DNA of 9,788 bases from Propionibacteriaceae bacterium UBA4569 (GTDB taxonomy: Bacteria > Actinomycetota > Actinomycetes > Propionibacteriales > Propionibacteriaceae): NCBI GenBank assembly GCA_002387005.1, contig DGKN01000247.1, positions 1-9,788 on the forward strand, written 5' to 3'. Below are positions 1-8,623 of the stretch, one piece after another. Under the pieces are notes generated by a model. The model ran no database searches. It was not told where the DNA came from and saw nothing but the letters and a program-made list of their open reading frames with translations. The stretch's first letter is position 1. Each line of letters opens with the position of its first letter. The translations under genes and the position numbers were made by a program.

Positions 1-169
1 GGAGGCGCATTATAGGGAGTTTCCGCGGGCTGACAAGTGTTTCTTTGAATTAATTTGCTGAGCGCATCTTTTTTAAACGAACGGGTTAAAAACAGACGTT
101 TCGCGCCTGAATAACGCACAAAAACCGCCATTAAACGTTGTAAAGAGACCTGCCGTGGCGGATTGCGGG

Positions 170-178
170 TGCTATTAT
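170..178 (+). promoter_or_regulatory. Candidate extended -10 promoter for hsrA
   Basis: TGC followed by TATTAT fits an extended -10 element (TGn plus a near-consensus TATAAT hexamer) and lies about 40 bases before the preferred hsrA start at 218. No good -35 hexamer sits at the right distance (150-156), which is tolerated by extended -10 promoters. This is a sequence match only and weakly supported. Confidence 0.3.
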
Positions 179-204
179 TTTGCTTCTTGTCGCAGGATAA
201 CCCC

Positions 205-210
205 AGAAGG
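205..210 (+). promoter_or_regulatory. Ribosome binding site that decides the hsrA start
   Basis: AGAAGG lies seven bases before the ATG at 218. The reading frame is open from a GTG at 155, but that upstream codon has no Shine-Dalgarno sequence and the extra 21 residues have no counterpart in E. coli HsrA. The ATG at 218 is therefore preferred. Confidence 0.7.
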
Positions 211-217
211 ACACTCA

Positions 218-1618
218 ATGATAAGATCCGCGCGCAGCATGGCCGGTTTGCCATGGATAGCTGCCATGGCCTTTTTCATGCAGTCACTCGACGCCACCAT
301 ACTGAATACTGCACTGCCCGCCATCGCCTCCAGCCTCGATCGTTCTCCCCTGGCCATGCAATCCGCCGTTATCAGCTACACCCTGACTGTTGCTATGTTG
401 ATTCCGGTCAGCGGCTGGCTTGCCGATCGTTTCGGCACGCGTAAGGTGTTTATCGTTGCCGTGTCACTGTTTACCCTTGGCTCACTGGCCTGTGCGCTTT
501 CGCCTACGCTGTCGGTGCTGGTTATGTCACGCATCGTGCAGGGCGTCGGCGGCGCCATGATGATGCCGGTTGCCCGGCTGGCGCTGTTGCGTGCCTATCC
601 GCGCAGTGAGCTGCTGCCGGTGCTCAACTTTGTCACCATGCCGGGATTAGTGGGTCCGATACTGGGACCGATGCTGGGCGGCGTTCTGGTCACCTACGCC
701 ACCTGGCACTGGATTTTCCTGATCAACATCCCGATAGGCATTCTCGGTATTGTCTTTGCACGCAAATATATGCCGGACTTCACCACCCCCAAGCGCCGCT
801 TCGACTTTGCAGGCTTCTTATTATTCGGGGCCGGACTGGTGATGATCTCAATCGGTATTGAGCTGTTTGGCGAGCGGATTGTCTCAGCCTGGCTGGCTGG
901 CGGGATATTACTGGGCGGGATTGTGCTGTTGCTTCTCTATATAGTGCATGCCCGGCGTCACCCTTCACCGCTGATCAGCCTGCCGATGTTTAAAACCCGC
1001 ACCTTCTCAGTCGGCATCGGTGGCAACATCGCGTCACGTCTCGGCACGGGCTGCGTGCCCTTTTTAATGCCACTGATGTTGCAGGTCGGTTTTGGCTATT
1101 CAGCGATTATCGCAGGCTGCATGATGGCTCCCACCGCGATTGGCTCTATCCTGGCGAAATCCACGGTGACCCAGCTGCTGCGCTGGCTGGGATACCGCCG
1201 CCTGCTGGTCGGCATTACCGCCATCATTGGCATTCTGATCGCCAGCTTCTCCCTGCAGTCGCCTGCTGAGAGCATTATTGTGCTGTTACTGCCGCTGTTT
1301 ATTCTCGGCATGGCCATGTCGACACAGTTCACGGCCATGAACACGATCACGCTGGCCGATCTGGATGATGACAACGCCAGCGGCGGCAACAGCGTGCTGG
1401 CCGTGACCCAGCAGTTAGCGATCAGTTTTGGTGTGGCCGTCAGCGCCGCGGTACTGCGCTTCTATCAGGAGTTTGAAACCAGCACCATTTCACAGTTTCA
1501 CGCCACGTTTCTGACCATGGGCGTGATAACCGTCTTCTCCGGGCTGACCTTTATGCTGCTGAAAAACGGGGATGGACGTAACCTGATCACCAATCGCGAC
1601 AGGAAGAAAAAGGCTTAA
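218..1618 (+). CDS. hsrA: MFS multidrug efflux transporter, DHA2 type (HsrA)
   Basis: This encodes a 466-residue inner-membrane proton-driven transporter of the 14-helix DHA2 drug:H+ antiporter family. It matches E. coli HsrA (YieO) almost throughout. Visible motifs are the family D1-type sequence [11 protein letters not shown] at residues 24-34, MFS motif [12 protein letters not shown] at 66-76, and a motif C-like glycine/proline run [10 protein letters not shown] near 146-156. Most of the remainder is hydrophobic helices. The start at ATG 218 is supported by AGAAGG seven bases upstream; the longer frame from GTG 155 is probably not translated. The gene converges on rbsR, the same neighbour relation as in E. 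coli, and the two stop codons overlap. The physiological substrate is not established; in E. coli it has been linked to homocysteine resistance and is annotated as a putative exporter. Identification is secure, substrate is not. Confidence 0.93.
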   Translation: MIRSARSMAGLPWIAAMAFFMQSLDATILNTALPAIASSLDRSPLAMQSAVISYTLTVAMLIPVSGWLADRFGTRKVFIVAVSLFTLGSLACALSPTLSVLVMSRIVQGVGGAMMMPVARLALLRAYPRSELLPVLNFVTMPGLVGPILGPMLGGVLVTYATWHWIFLINIPIGILGIVFARKYMPDFTTPKRRFDFAGFLLFGAGLVMISIGIELFGERIVSAWLAGGILLGGIVLLLLYIVHARRHPSPLISLPMFKTRTFSVGIGGNIASRLGTGCVPFLMPLMLQVGFGYSAIIAGCMMAPTAIGSILAKSTVTQLLRWLGYRRLLVGITAIIGILIASFSLQSPAESIIVLLLPLFILGMAMSTQFTAMNTITLADLDDDNASGGNSVLAVTQQLAISFGVAVSAAVLRFYQEFETSTISQFHATFLTMGVITVFSGLTFMLLKNGDGRNLITNRDRKKKA

Positions 1619-2607
1619 GCCGACCCACGCACCACGAGTTCCGGCGTCAGCACCAGCGTCTGCTGGCTGGCGTCGGGATCGCTGAGACGATGGATCAAGG
1701 TGTCTATCGCCAGTTCGCCCAGGGCATCTTTTGGCTGATGAACGGTACTCAGTGGCGGAGAAAGATAGCGCGCCAGTTCGATATCGTCATAGCCCATGAC
1801 CGCCATCTGCTGCGGAACCTGCAGTCCCGCCTGATAGAGCGCATGGTAAACGCCGACCGCCATGGCGTCGTTGCTGGTGAACACCGCATCCGGTGGCGTG
1901 TCCAGTGCCAGCAGCTCTACCATCCCGTTGTAACCGCCCTGAAATTCAAAGTCACCGCTCACCACGTAGCCTGGCAGGATCTCAAGGCCGCTTTTTGTCA
2001 TGGCGTTGCGATACCCCTGCAGACGCATGCGGGCTGGAGTCTTATCCTGCGGGCCGGCGATACAGGCGATGCGGGTATAGCCGCTGTCGATAAGATGCTG
2101 AGTTGCCAGTTCGCCTCCCAGCAGGGCGTTATCCTGAATAATGTCACCACGCCCTTCAAATGGCGCCCAGTCCATCATGACGGCCGGGATAGAGGGATAG
2201 CGATTCAGAATGTCTGCGGAAGGGAGGTGACTTTCGGTGCACATAATCAGTAAGCCATCGACGCGCTTTTGCATCAGCGTCTCAAGGCTGCGGTTCATCC
2301 GCTCCTCATCCCCGGCGGTGTTACAGAGGATCAGGCTGTAGCCACGCTGATAGCAGCTCTCTTCGACGCCCCGCACCACCTCCGCATAAAACGGGTTACT
2401 ACTGGTGGTCAGCAACATGCCTATCGTGTGGGTCTGGTTGATCTTCAGACTGCGCGCCAGTGCCGAGGGGGCGTAATTCAGATGACGTATCGCCTGCTCG
2501 ACTTTTTCCCGCACGCCTTCACTGACAAAGCGATTGTTGTTGATGACGTGCGAGACGGTGGAGGTAGAGACGCCCGCCAGGCGAGCGACATCTTTCATGG
2601 TACTCAA
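1615..2607 (-). CDS. rbsR: Ribose operon repressor RbsR (LacI/GalR family)
   Basis: This DNA-binding repressor shuts off the rbs operon until ribose binds it. From a TTG start at 2607 it is 330 residues, the same length as E. coli RbsR, and the second to seventh residues (STMKDV) align with the E. coli N-terminus (ATMKDV). The N-terminal LacI-type helix-turn-helix is seen in [20 protein letters not shown], followed by the hinge sequence [12 protein letters not shown] periplasmic-binding-protein-like sugar and dimerisation domain fills the rest. CAGGG at 2616-2620 stands eight bases before the TTG, whereas the ATG three codons later (2598) is too far from it. The frame is open further upstream to 2673, but that part overlaps rbsK and is not homologous to RbsR. 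The gene follows rbsK by four bases, so it is the last gene of the operon, and its stop overlaps that of hsrA. Confidence 0.95.
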   Translation of the reverse strand: MSTMKDVARLAGVSTSTVSHVINNNRFVSEGVREKVEQAIRHLNYAPSALARSLKINQTHTIGMLLTTSSNPFYAEVVRGVEESCYQRGYSLILCNTAGDEERMNRSLETLMQKRVDGLLIMCTESHLPSADILNRYPSIPAVMMDWAPFEGRGDIIQDNALLGGELATQHLIDSGYTRIACIAGPQDKTPARMRLQGYRNAMTKSGLEILPGYVVSGDFEFQGGYNGMVELLALDTPPDAVFTSNDAMAVGVYHALYQAGLQVPQQMAVMGYDDIELARYLSPPLSTVHQPKDALGELAIDTLIHRLSDPDASQQTLVLTPELVVRGSA

Positions 2608-2611
2608 GCGC

Positions 2612-3541
2612 TTAGCCCTGCTGCTGCAAAAATTCATCGATCTCCGCGCGCCATGGCACGGAGGGCTGTGCACCCGAGCGGGTCACGGCAATCGCGGCGG
2701 CGGCGTGGGCAAATCTTACGGCCTCACCGATCGGCTTCTGCTCCAGTCGTGCGGTAATAAACGCACCATTAAAGGTATCGCCCGCCGCGATAGTATCGAT
2801 CGCCTTCACGCTGAAGCCTGCAATGCGCTGGCCCTCACCCTGTTCGCTCAGCCAGACGCCGCGGCGCCCCAGCGTAATCAACACCGTGCCGATGCCCTTT
2901 GCATGTAACACTGCCGCGGCGCGGGCAGCATCTTCATCGCTGTTGACGGCGATGCCGGTCAGGCTCTCCGCTTCAGTCTCATTCGGCGTAATAATGTCGA
3001 CCAGCGCCAGCAGGTCGTCAGAGAGCGGGGTGGCGGGGGCCGGATTGAGAATCACCTGGGTCTGATGCTGTCGGGCAAACGTGGCCGCGGCCAGTACGCT
3101 CTCCAGCGGTGACTCCAGCTGCATAAGAAGCGCATCGGCTGCAGCGATGACCGGCTGATGACGCGCCACACAGGCAGGCGTTAACGCCGCGTTGGCACCG
3201 GCGTAGATACCGATACTGTTTTCGCCGTCACCGTTAACGAAAATCATCGCCACGCCGGTGGACTCACCCGCAACTACTTCAACCGGGGTGGTATCAATAT
3301 TGTCCTGCGCCAGCTGCTGACGAATCCGTTCACCCATGTCGTCAGCGCCCACACAGGCGATAAAGGCGATATCGGCTCCTGCGCGACCGGCGGCAACCGC
3401 CTGATTCGCACCTTTACCGCCAAACGCAATCTGATAATTCTGCCCGATCACCGTTTCACCGGGACGAGGAAAGTGCGCCAGATTAAGGATGTGGTCAGCG
3501 TTAATGCTGCCAAGAACGGCCAGTTTTGCGTTTTTGCTCAT
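2612..3541 (-). CDS. rbsK: Ribokinase
   Basis: This cytoplasmic enzyme phosphorylates D-ribose with ATP to ribose 5-phosphate, feeding the pentose phosphate pathway. From ATG 3541 it is 309 residues, identical in length to E. coli RbsK. PfkB-family signature 1 appears as [13 protein letters not shown] and signature 2 as [13 protein letters not shown], the latter with the catalytic aspartate in AAGD. The substrate-contacting N-terminal GSINADHIL and the NPAPA and TPNETEAE segments are also present. The frame stays open upstream to a GTG at 3568, but this would add residues without family match and run into the hairpin at 3562-3582. No clear Shine-Dalgarno sequence precedes either start; the bases before ATG 3541 are pyrimidine-rich (ACTCCCCTA), so translation may be weak. 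It lies between rbsB (62-base gap with a hairpin) and rbsR (four-base gap). Confidence 0.95.
   Translation of the reverse strand: MSKNAKLAVLGSINADHILNLAHFPRPGETVIGQNYQIAFGGKGANQAVAAGRAGADIAFIACVGADDMGERIRQQLAQDNIDTTPVEVVAGESTGVAMIFVNGDGENSIGIYAGANAALTPACVARHQPVIAAADALLMQLESPLESVLAAATFARQHQTQVILNPAPATPLSDDLLALVDIITPNETEAESLTGIAVNSDEDAARAAAVLHAKGIGTVLITLGRRGVWLSEQGEGQRIAGFSVKAIDTIAAGDTFNGAFITARLEQKPIGEAVRFAHAAAAIAVTRSGAQPSVPWRAEIDEFLQQQG
2616..2620 (-). promoter_or_regulatory. Ribosome binding site that decides the rbsR TTG start
   Basis: CAGGG on the minus strand lies inside the last codons of rbsK, eight bases before TTG 2607. It supports the TTG over the in-frame ATG at 2598, and translation of rbsR is probably coupled to termination of rbsK. 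Confidence 0.55.
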
Positions 3542-3561
3542 TAGGGGAGTCCGGAATAAGT

Positions 3562-3582
3562 GCGCCACCGGAAGGGTGGCGC
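3562..3582 (-). promoter_or_regulatory. rbsB-rbsK intergenic hairpin (probable attenuator or mRNA stabiliser)
   Basis: GCGCCACC and GGTGGCGC form a perfect 8-base-pair stem around a five-base loop, immediately after rbsB and about 20 bases before the rbsK ATG. No T-tract follows, so it is unlikely to be a strong intrinsic terminator. A hairpin here would protect the 3' end of the rbsB message and lower expression of rbsK and rbsR, which fits the need for far more binding protein than kinase. The structure is seen directly; the role is inferred. Confidence 0.6.
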
Positions 3583-3603
3583 GGTGCCCTGCTTTTCTTT
3601 GAG

Positions 3604-4479
3604 TTATTGAGTGACCAGCTTCAGGTCGACCGGATTGATCGCCTGCACTTTTTCACCCTTCAGCACTTTATCAGCGGTATCCACGCCGATCATGCCAATT
3701 TTGTCCGGCATCTGTGCCACGGTCGCGGACAGTTTGCCACTTTCTACCGCTTTCACGCCATCCGCCGTGCCGTCAAAACCGACCACGATCACACCGGTTT
3801 TACCGGCGGTCTGCAGCGCGCGCAGAGCACCCAGAGCCATTTCATCGTTCTGCGCGAAGACGGCCTGCACATCCGGGTGGGCCTGCAGCAGGTTCTGCAT
3901 AACGTTCAGCCCTTTGGTGCGGTCAAAGTCAGCGGGCTGGCTGGCGAGGATCTGGAACTTATGCGCATCGGCAGCCTGTTTGAAACCTTCGCCACGTTCA
4001 CGGGCCGCGGAGGTCCCGGCAATGCCCTGCAGCTCAATAATTTTCGCGTTTTCACCGACTTTCTTGGCGATGAAGTCACCGGCCATTTTACCGCCGAACC
4101 GGTTATCGGAGGCGACATGGCTGACAACTTTGCCCTGTGACGCGACGCGATCCAGTGTGATGACCGGGATGTTCGCCTGATTAGCCATCTTCACGGCATT
4201 GCCTACAGCATCCGAGTCGGTAGGGTTGATCAGCAGCAGTTTAGTGCCGCGCACCGTCAGATCCTGCACGTTTGCCAGCTCTTTCGCCGGATTGTTTTGT
4301 GAATCCAGCACCACCAGGTTGTAGCCCAGCTTATCGGCTTCTTTCTGCGCACCCTCTTTCAGCGAAACAAAGAAGGGGTTATTGAGGGTCGAAACCACCA
4401 GAGCGATGGTCTCTTTTGCCATGGCGCTGGTACTGAGAGTTGCGCCAAGGATGATGGCCAGTGCGGTTAACTTTTTCAT
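3604..4479 (-). CDS. rbsB: Ribose ABC transporter periplasmic binding protein
   Basis: RbsB captures ribose in the periplasm, delivers it to the RbsC/RbsA transporter and in enteric bacteria also signals through the Trg chemoreceptor. The 291-residue product starts with a typical Sec signal peptide: MKK, a hydrophobic core and an AMA cleavage site after about residue 21, so the mature protein begins KETIALVV. Mature sequence matches E. coli RbsB closely. The ribose-contacting segments are intact: [32 protein letters not shown] and GFDG. It is slightly shorter than the 296-residue E. coli protein, mainly in the signal peptide and the extreme C-terminus. CAGGA at 4487-4491 lies seven bases before the ATG. 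It follows the rbsC stop by 25 bases, consistent with one transcript. Confidence 0.96.
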   Translation of the reverse strand: MKKLTALAIILGATLSTSAMAKETIALVVSTLNNPFFVSLKEGAQKEADKLGYNLVVLDSQNNPAKELANVQDLTVRGTKLLLINPTDSDAVGNAVKMANQANIPVITLDRVASQGKVVSHVASDNRFGGKMAGDFIAKKVGENAKIIELQGIAGTSAARERGEGFKQAADAHKFQILASQPADFDRTKGLNVMQNLLQAHPDVQAVFAQNDEMALGALRALQTAGKTGVIVVGFDGTADGVKAVESGKLSATVAQMPDKIGMIGVDTADKVLKGEKVQAINPVDLKLVTQ

Positions 4480-4486
4480 CTTATTA

Positions 4487-4491
4487 TCCTG
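4487..4491 (-). promoter_or_regulatory. rbsB ribosome binding site
   Basis: CAGGA lies in the short rbsC-rbsB gap, seven bases before the rbsB ATG. It is a good Shine-Dalgarno match, in contrast to rbsK, which has none. Confidence 0.7.
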
Positions 4492-4504
4492 TGTAAGGTC
4501 AGAG

Positions 4505-5392
4505 TTATTTACTGCTTTTATTATCCACCAGCACCGCCAGCAGGATGACTACCGCTTTAACGATCATCTGGTAGTAAGAAGAGACGCCCATCAGGTTCAG
4601 GCCGTTGTTCAGGAAGCCGAGGATCAGCGCACCGATCAGCGTGCCGAAAATACGCCCTTTACCGCCCGCCAGACTGGTGCCACCCAGCACCACCGCGGCA
4701 ATCGCATCCAGCTCATAGCCGGTGCCCGCAGTAGGCTGTGCCGAAGAGAGACGGGCCACTTCAATCGTGCCCGCCAGCGCCGCCAGCATGCCACTCAGTG
4801 AATAGACGATGATTTTGACGCGATTCACATTGATGCCGGAGAGACGGGTAGCCGCTTCGTTACCGCCCAGCGCATAGATATAACGGTCCAGGCGGGTATG
4901 CTGCAGCATGTACCAGGCGGCGATAAAGACCAGCGCCATCAGCCAGACCGGTGCAGGCACACCCAGCGGGCGACCAATACCAAACCAGCCCAGCAAATCG
5001 GCATTGGCGCTGAATCCGGTGTTAATCGGGCTGCCGTCGGTATAGACCATGGTAACGCCGCGTAACAGCAGCATCATGACCAGCGTGGCAATAAACGCCT
5101 GTACCCTGCCGCGCGCCACGATGGTGCCGGTCAGGGCACCGATTGCCGCCCCCAGCGCCAGCGAGGCCGCCACCGCCACCAGGGCATTGACCTCCATACC
5201 CACCAGCGATGCGCCTACCGCACCGGTCAGCGCCAGCAGCGATCCCACAGAGAGGTCGATACCGGAAGTCAGGATCACCAGCGTCATCCCGACCGCCATA
5301 ATGGCATTCACCGAGGTCTGCTGCAGGATGTTGAACAGGTTCGCGACGGTAAAGAAGTTCGGACTCTGACTGGCGACCACGGCGATCAGCAC
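4505..5392 (-). pseudogene. rbsC: RbsC portion (ribose ABC permease), 5' end missing
   Basis: The last ~295 codons of the chimeric frame match E. coli RbsC (321 residues) from about its residue 28 to the end. Conserved stretches include [52 protein letters not shown] and [20 protein letters not shown], ending DNKSSK. In the intact transporter two RbsC copies form the inner-membrane ribose channel energised by RbsA. Missing here are the cytoplasmic N-terminus and the first half of the first transmembrane helix. Its downstream partners rbsB, rbsK and rbsR are intact and in normal order. In the source organism rbsC is presumably complete, with rbsA and rbsD upstream. Confidence 0.88.
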
Positions 5393-7816
5393 CATCCCGG
5401 TCGTCTGTACCCAGTTGATCGCGAACATCGGGCCGGAGGCCATGCCGGCCTGCTTCAACACTGCCGAGACGCCCAGCCAGCCGAAGAAGGCTCCGGCGAG
5501 CACGCCCACGATGACACCGGCCAGGGCAAGCATCAGCGCCTCGATCAGCAGCATCCAGCGCAGCGATGTCTTCTGCATGCCGAGCGCACGCAGCAGGGCC
5601 GATTCACGCGCCCGCTCGATCACCGACAGGCCCAGGGTGTTGCCGACGCCGATCAGGGCGATCAGCACGGCCACCCCAAGCAGGGCTGTGGTGACCATCA
5701 GCAGGATGTTCAGCACCTGCTTGATCATGGAGCTCATGATCGCGGAGCCGTCGACATTGATGCCGGCGTTGGACGCCTGCAACTGCTGCAGTTCCATCAT
5801 GTTGCCGCCGAACTGTTCCATGTCCTTGATCTGCACCCAGTAGCCCTGCAGCGCCGGCTTCGCGACGAGCTTGGTCAGGGTCGCCTGATTGACCATGTAC
5901 TGGTCGTAGCCCAGTGCATTGGCCTTGATCGGCTTCAGGGTCACATCCTTGCCCCCCAGACCCTTGAGCGTGATCGCGTCGGTGCCGTTGTCGGCGCCGG
6001 TGAGCACCTGACCGTCGGTGATGGTGGGCAGCTTGCCCAGCTGGTCGGCGGCCGGGTCCTTGAGCAGCACCAGGTTGCGCTGGTCGAACTCCCCTTCGAC
6101 GAAACCACCGGTCAGCTTCACCCGGTCGGCCACATTGCCCATCGCGTCGACCTTCGCGGCCACGGCGATGGGCAGCGAGTTCAGGGGCTTGGCCTCGCCG
6201 TCCGCGCTCCAGGCATAGGCCGAGGTGGCGACGCTCAGGTCGATCGGGTAGGTGCGCTCGATTTCGGTCAGGGCTGTCTTCTCGGCGGTCGCGGTGCCGA
6301 CCTGGAGGGTGACGATCAAGCCGATCGCCAGCATCAGGGCCGTGGCCGTGGCCGCGGCACGGCGTGGATTGCGCACGGAGTTGCCGGCCGCAAGCTTGGC
6401 CGTCGGACCGAAGCCGAAGACCTTGCCCATCACCTTGAGCAGGGTGGGGATGAACAGTTCCGCACCCGCCAGAATACCCACGCTGAGCAGCATGGCGCCC
6501 AGCACCGCGCTGGCCACGGGGCCCGTTGCGACGTTGCCCGACGAGATTGCCTCGCTCGACATCGTCAGTGCGCGGGCGGCAAGGGCGCCGCCAGCCAGCA
6601 CCAGCAGGCCGCAGACCACGGCCCGGATGATGGACGCCTTGCGCACCTGCTCGCTCGTGGCGACCGGCTGCAGTGCCTCCAGCGGGGCCACCCGGGTGGC
6701 ACGCAGCGAGGGCAGCATGCCGGCCAGCACCGTCAGCACGACGCCGACGGCGAACTCGATCGCCAGCTCTCGCCAAGGGATCGTCAAGCCGAAGTACAGG
6801 GCCTTGGTGTAGGCGGCACCCAAGGTGCCGATCCCCAGACCCAGCAGGACGCCGAGCGCCGAGCCGAGCGCACCGATGATGACCGCCTCGGCGAGGAACT
6901 GGCGTCGCACCTGCGACCCCGAGGCGCCGACGGCGCGCAGCAGGCCGATCTGGCGGCGACGTTGCGCCAGCAGGATGGTGAAGGTGTTGGCGATGATGAT
7001 CATTCCGACCAGGGCCGCGATGCCGGAGAAGACCAGCAGCATGTACTTGATGACGTCGAACTCTCCGGTCATGCCCTGTGCGGCCGACTTGCGGATGTCG
7101 GCCCCCGCGCCGACCTCGAGTGGGGTGTTGCCGTCGGCGTCCTTGACGTCGGGGTCGATGAGCAGCGGTGCGATGGCGGCGTGGATCTTCATCGCGATGG
7201 CGGCATTGTCAGCGCCCTGGCCGGTGGCGACGGCCCACGTCCCGATCGGGGAGGAAACCATCTTCTCCACGATCGCGCGATCCAGGTAGCCGGTCTTGAA
7301 GGCCAGGCTGGGGGCGTCGTTGGTGATGCCCGAGACCGTCAGCTTCTTGTCCTCGAGGTTGACGGTGTCACCCACCGCCACCTTGAGCTTGTCCGCGACC
7401 TGGTTGCTCAGGGCGACCTGGTTGGGGCCCTTGGGCCACTCGCCCGAGGAGAGGTCGGCCCAGCGGAAGCGCTCGCCGGGGGCGCCGTAGAGATACATCT
7501 GGGACGACTCGGTGTCGGTGGTCAGCACCCCGAAGGTGTTGATGACCTGCTCGGCGTCCTCGACGCCAGGCACCGCCTTGATCTTGGCGGTGATGGCATC
7601 GCCGGTGGCCTTCTCGTCCTTGGGGGCGGCGTTGTTGGAGACGGCGATGTCGGCCGTCGACAGGCCGATCGAGCTCATCTTGCCGATCGCATCCCCTTGG
7701 GTGGTGATGAAGGTCGACACCCCGGACATGAAGCCGACGCTGATCGCGATGGCGATCAAGGTGGCGATGATGCGCCCGGGGTGGAAGCGCACCTCATTGA
7801 TGGCGTTGCGGAACAT
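4505..7816 (-). CDS. Chimeric frame: FtsX/MacB-type permease fused to truncated RbsC
   Basis: This continuous 1103-codon frame has no single-protein homologue that I recognise. Residues 1 to about 808 are an actinobacterial FtsX-type ABC permease; about 809 to 1103 are enterobacterial RbsC. The switch occurs inside a hydrophobic helix, at [17 protein letters not shown]+C content and codon choice change abruptly there: AAG lysines and G/C third positions before it, mixed codons with AAA and AAT after it. The permease lacks its normal tail after the last helix and RbsC lacks its N-terminus. The start ATG at 7816 overlaps the ATPase stop by one base. The cognate ATPase of RbsC (RbsA) is absent, so the fusion would not be expected to carry ribose. 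The most likely explanation is a misassembled contig; a true fusion is a distant second. Confidence 0.75.
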   Translation of the reverse strand: MFRNAINEVRFHPGRIIATLIAIAISVGFMSGVSTFITTQGDAIGKMSSIGLSTADIAVSNNAAPKDEKATGDAITAKIKAVPGVEDAEQVINTFGVLTTDTESSQMYLYGAPGERFRWADLSSGEWPKGPNQVALSNQVADKLKVAVGDTVNLEDKKLTVSGITNDAPSLAFKTGYLDRAIVEKMVSSPIGTWAVATGQGADNAAIAMKIHAAIAPLLIDPDVKDADGNTPLEVGAGADIRKSAAQGMTGEFDVIKYMLLVFSGIAALVGMIIIANTFTILLAQRRRQIGLLRAVGASGSQVRRQFLAEAVIIGALGSALGVLLGLGIGTLGAAYTKALYFGLTIPWRELAIEFAVGVVLTVLAGMLPSLRATRVAPLEALQPVATSEQVRKASIIRAVVCGLLVLAGGALAARALTMSSEAISSGNVATGPVASAVLGAMLLSVGILAGAELFIPTLLKVMGKVFGFGPTAKLAAGNSVRNPRRAAATATALMLAIGLIVTLQVGTATAEKTALTEIERTYPIDLSVATSAYAWSADGEAKPLNSLPIAVAAKVDAMGNVADRVKLTGGFVEGEFDQRNLVLLKDPAADQLGKLPTITDGQVLTGADNGTDAITLKGLGGKDVTLKPIKANALGYDQYMVNQATLTKLVAKPALQGYWVQIKDMEQFGGNMMELQQLQASNAGINVDGSAIMSSMIKQVLNILLMVTTALLGVAVLIALIGVGNTLGLSVIERARESALLRALGMQKTSLRWMLLIEALMLALAGVIVGVLAGAFFGWLGVSAVLKQAGMASGPMFAINWVQTTGMVLIAVVASQSPNFFTVANLFNILQQTSVNAIMAVGMTLVILTSGIDLSVGSLLALTGAVGASLVGMEVNALVAVAASLALGAAIGALTGTIVARGRVQAFIATLVMMLLLRGVTMVYTDGSPINTGFSANADLLGWFGIGRPLGVPAPVWLMALVFIAAWYMLQHTRLDRYIYALGGNEAATRLSGINVNRVKIIVYSLSGMLAALAGTIEVARLSSAQPTAGTGYELDAIAAVVLGGTSLAGGKGRIFGTLIGALILGFLNNGLNLMGVSSYYQMIVKAVVILLAVLVDNKSSK
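5369..5393. other. Junction between enterobacterial and actinobacterial DNA
   Basis: Reading the minus strand, codons for V-L-I-A-V-V-A span this interval. They suit both the last helix of FtsX-type permeases and the first helix of RbsC (E. coli VLIAIVS). To the left the codon usage and protein are enterobacterial; to the right they are actinobacterial. No inverted repeats, target-site duplication, integrase, transposase or tRNA is visible at the boundary, which argues against a mobile-element insertion. Confidence 0.8.
5393..7816 (-). pseudogene. FtsX/MacB-family ABC permease portion, 3' end missing
   Basis: About 808 residues of a long actinobacterial ABC permease. It begins with a membrane segment (residues ~15-35, [20 protein letters not shown]), followed by a large extracytoplasmic MacB-type domain to about residue 250. 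A first FtsX domain comes next, with the helix [19 protein letters not shown] and the cytoplasmic motif [14 protein letters not shown] near 270-300. A second extracytoplasmic region and second FtsX domain follow, with [16 protein letters not shown] near 739. Families of this shape normally end after a fourth helix of the second domain with a short basic tail; here that helix is cut by the junction and perhaps 20-30 residues are lost. Such permeases work with a MacB/LolD-type ATPase, encoded next door, in export of peptides or drugs, or lipoprotein handling. The substrate cannot be read from sequence. Confidence 0.85.
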
Positions 7817-8586
7817 CAGGCATCAACCCGCGCCAGCTCGGTGTTCAGCAGCTCAGGGGTGGGGTGGGCGATGTCGGCGACGATGTGCCCGTCCAGCAGG
7901 ATCAGCGCCCGGTCGGCATAGGCGGCGGCCTTCGCGTCGTGGGTGACCATGATGATCGTCTGGCCCAGGTCGTCCACGCAGCGGCGCAGGTAGGTGAGCA
8001 GGCTGGTGCCGGTCTTGGAGTCCAGGGCGCCGGTCGGCTCGTCGGCGAAGATGACGTCCGGACGGCTGATCAGCGCCCGCGCGACGGCGACGCGCTGTTG
8101 CTGGCCACCCGAAAGCTCGGACGGACGGTGCTCGAGGCGGTCGGCGAGGCCGAGGGAGTTCACCAGCTGGTCGAAGAAGGCCTGGTCGGGCTTGCGTCCG
8201 GCCAGCTCCAGCGGAAGCAGGATGTTCTGCTTCGCGGTCAGCGTCGGCAACAGGTTGAAGCTCTGGAAGACGAAGCCGACGCGGTCGCGGCGAGCCTTGG
8301 TGAGGTCCTTGTCGTTGAGGGAGTTCAGCTCCTGACCGCCCAGCATCACGCGACCGGAGGTGATCCGGTCCAGGCCGGCCAGGCAGTGCATCAGGGTGGA
8401 CTTGCCGGAGCCCGAAGGCCCCATGATCGCGCTGAACGAGCCGCGATCGAAGGCGACGTTGACCTTGTCCAGCGCGACGACCTGGGTCTTGTCCGAGCCG
8501 TAGACCTTGGTCAGGTCCATGGTTGCGGCGACGACGTCACCGGCTGCTGGAGTGGGTTGGGGAAGGGTTTGGTTCTGCACCGACAT
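7816..8586 (-). CDS. ABC transporter ATP-binding protein, MacB/LolD type
   Basis: This 256-residue cytoplasmic ATPase powers the adjacent FtsX-type permease. All nucleotide-binding motifs are intact: Walker [10 protein letters not shown] at 56-64, Q-loop glutamine at 108 (VFQSFNLLP), signature LSGGQQQR at 158-165, Walker B VIFADE at 178-183 with catalytic Glu183, D-loop ALD at 187-189 and switch His216 (VTHD). The sequence [24 protein letters not shown] and the DEPTGALDS string are typical of the MacB/LolD/FtsE subfamily and not of sugar importers such as RbsA. A proline-rich stretch of about 17 residues precedes the core. GAGAGG at 8592-8597 lies five bases before the ATG. The stop overlaps the permease start by one base (TGATG), so the two are translationally coupled. 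The substrate is unknown; antimicrobial peptide or drug export is a common but not certain role. Confidence 0.93.
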   Translation of the reverse strand: MSVQNQTLPQPTPAAGDVVAATMDLTKVYGSDKTQVVALDKVNVAFDRGSFSAIMGPSGSGKSTLMHCLAGLDRITSGRVMLGGQELNSLNDKDLTKARRDRVGFVFQSFNLLPTLTAKQNILLPLELAGRKPDQAFFDQLVNSLGLADRLEHRPSELSGGQQQRVAVARALISRPDVIFADEPTGALDSKTGTSLLTYLRRCVDDLGQTIIMVTHDAKAAAYADRALILLDGHIVADIAHPTPELLNTELARVDA

Positions 8587-8591
8587 GGCGG

Positions 8592-8597
8592 CCTCTC
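8592..8597 (-). promoter_or_regulatory. Ribosome binding site of the ABC ATPase
   Basis: GAGAGG on the minus strand, five bases from the ATG at 8586, fixes the start codon. Confidence 0.6.
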
Positions 8598-8601
8598 GTG
8601 G

Positions 8602-8623
8602 TCATGCATCGTCTTTCATGCAT
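8602..8623. repeat. Paired TCATGCAT repeats with dyad, candidate operator
   Basis: The octamer TCATGCAT occurs twice, at 8602-8609 and 8616-8623, separated by CGTCTT. Each contains the palindrome ATGCAT, so the pair also forms a dyad TGCAT-N8-ATGCA (8605-8622). It ends about five bases before the ATPase Shine-Dalgarno, a typical place for a repressor site of the TetR or PadR kind. No such regulator is encoded in the window; the role is inferred. Confidence 0.45.

Larger units (their letters stand above)
1..217. other. Non-coding region upstream of hsrA
   Basis: This AT-richer stretch precedes the hsrA start and contains no convincing gene on either strand. It presumably carries the hsrA promoter and 5' leader. 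In E. coli the gene yieP lies upstream of hsrA, but no yieP coding sequence is recognisable here, so it is either further upstream or absent. Several A/T runs (for example 69-77 and 85-93) could belong to promoter elements, but I cannot assign them. Confidence 0.6.

Noticed and set aside
155..217. Longer hsrA start at GTG 155
   Set aside because: There is no Shine-Dalgarno sequence, the extra residues are unlike HsrA, and the ATG at 218 has a well-placed AGAAGG.
3526..4180. Plus-strand open frames antisense to rbsB (about 190-204 codons)
   Set aside because: RbsB on the minus strand is unmistakable, and these frames show no ribosome binding site or recognisable protein.
5300..5450. Mobile-element insertion or horizontally acquired island as cause of the junction
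   Set aside because: No transposase, integrase, terminal inverted repeats, target duplication or tRNA is visible, and only one boundary is present, falling in a shared helix-coding stretch.
5604..6776. Long minus-strand open frame (390 codons) inside the permease region
   Set aside because: It is rich in Arg, Gly and Ala with no domain pattern, and it lies in another frame of high-GC permease coding DNA that has clear homology. This is an expected shadow.
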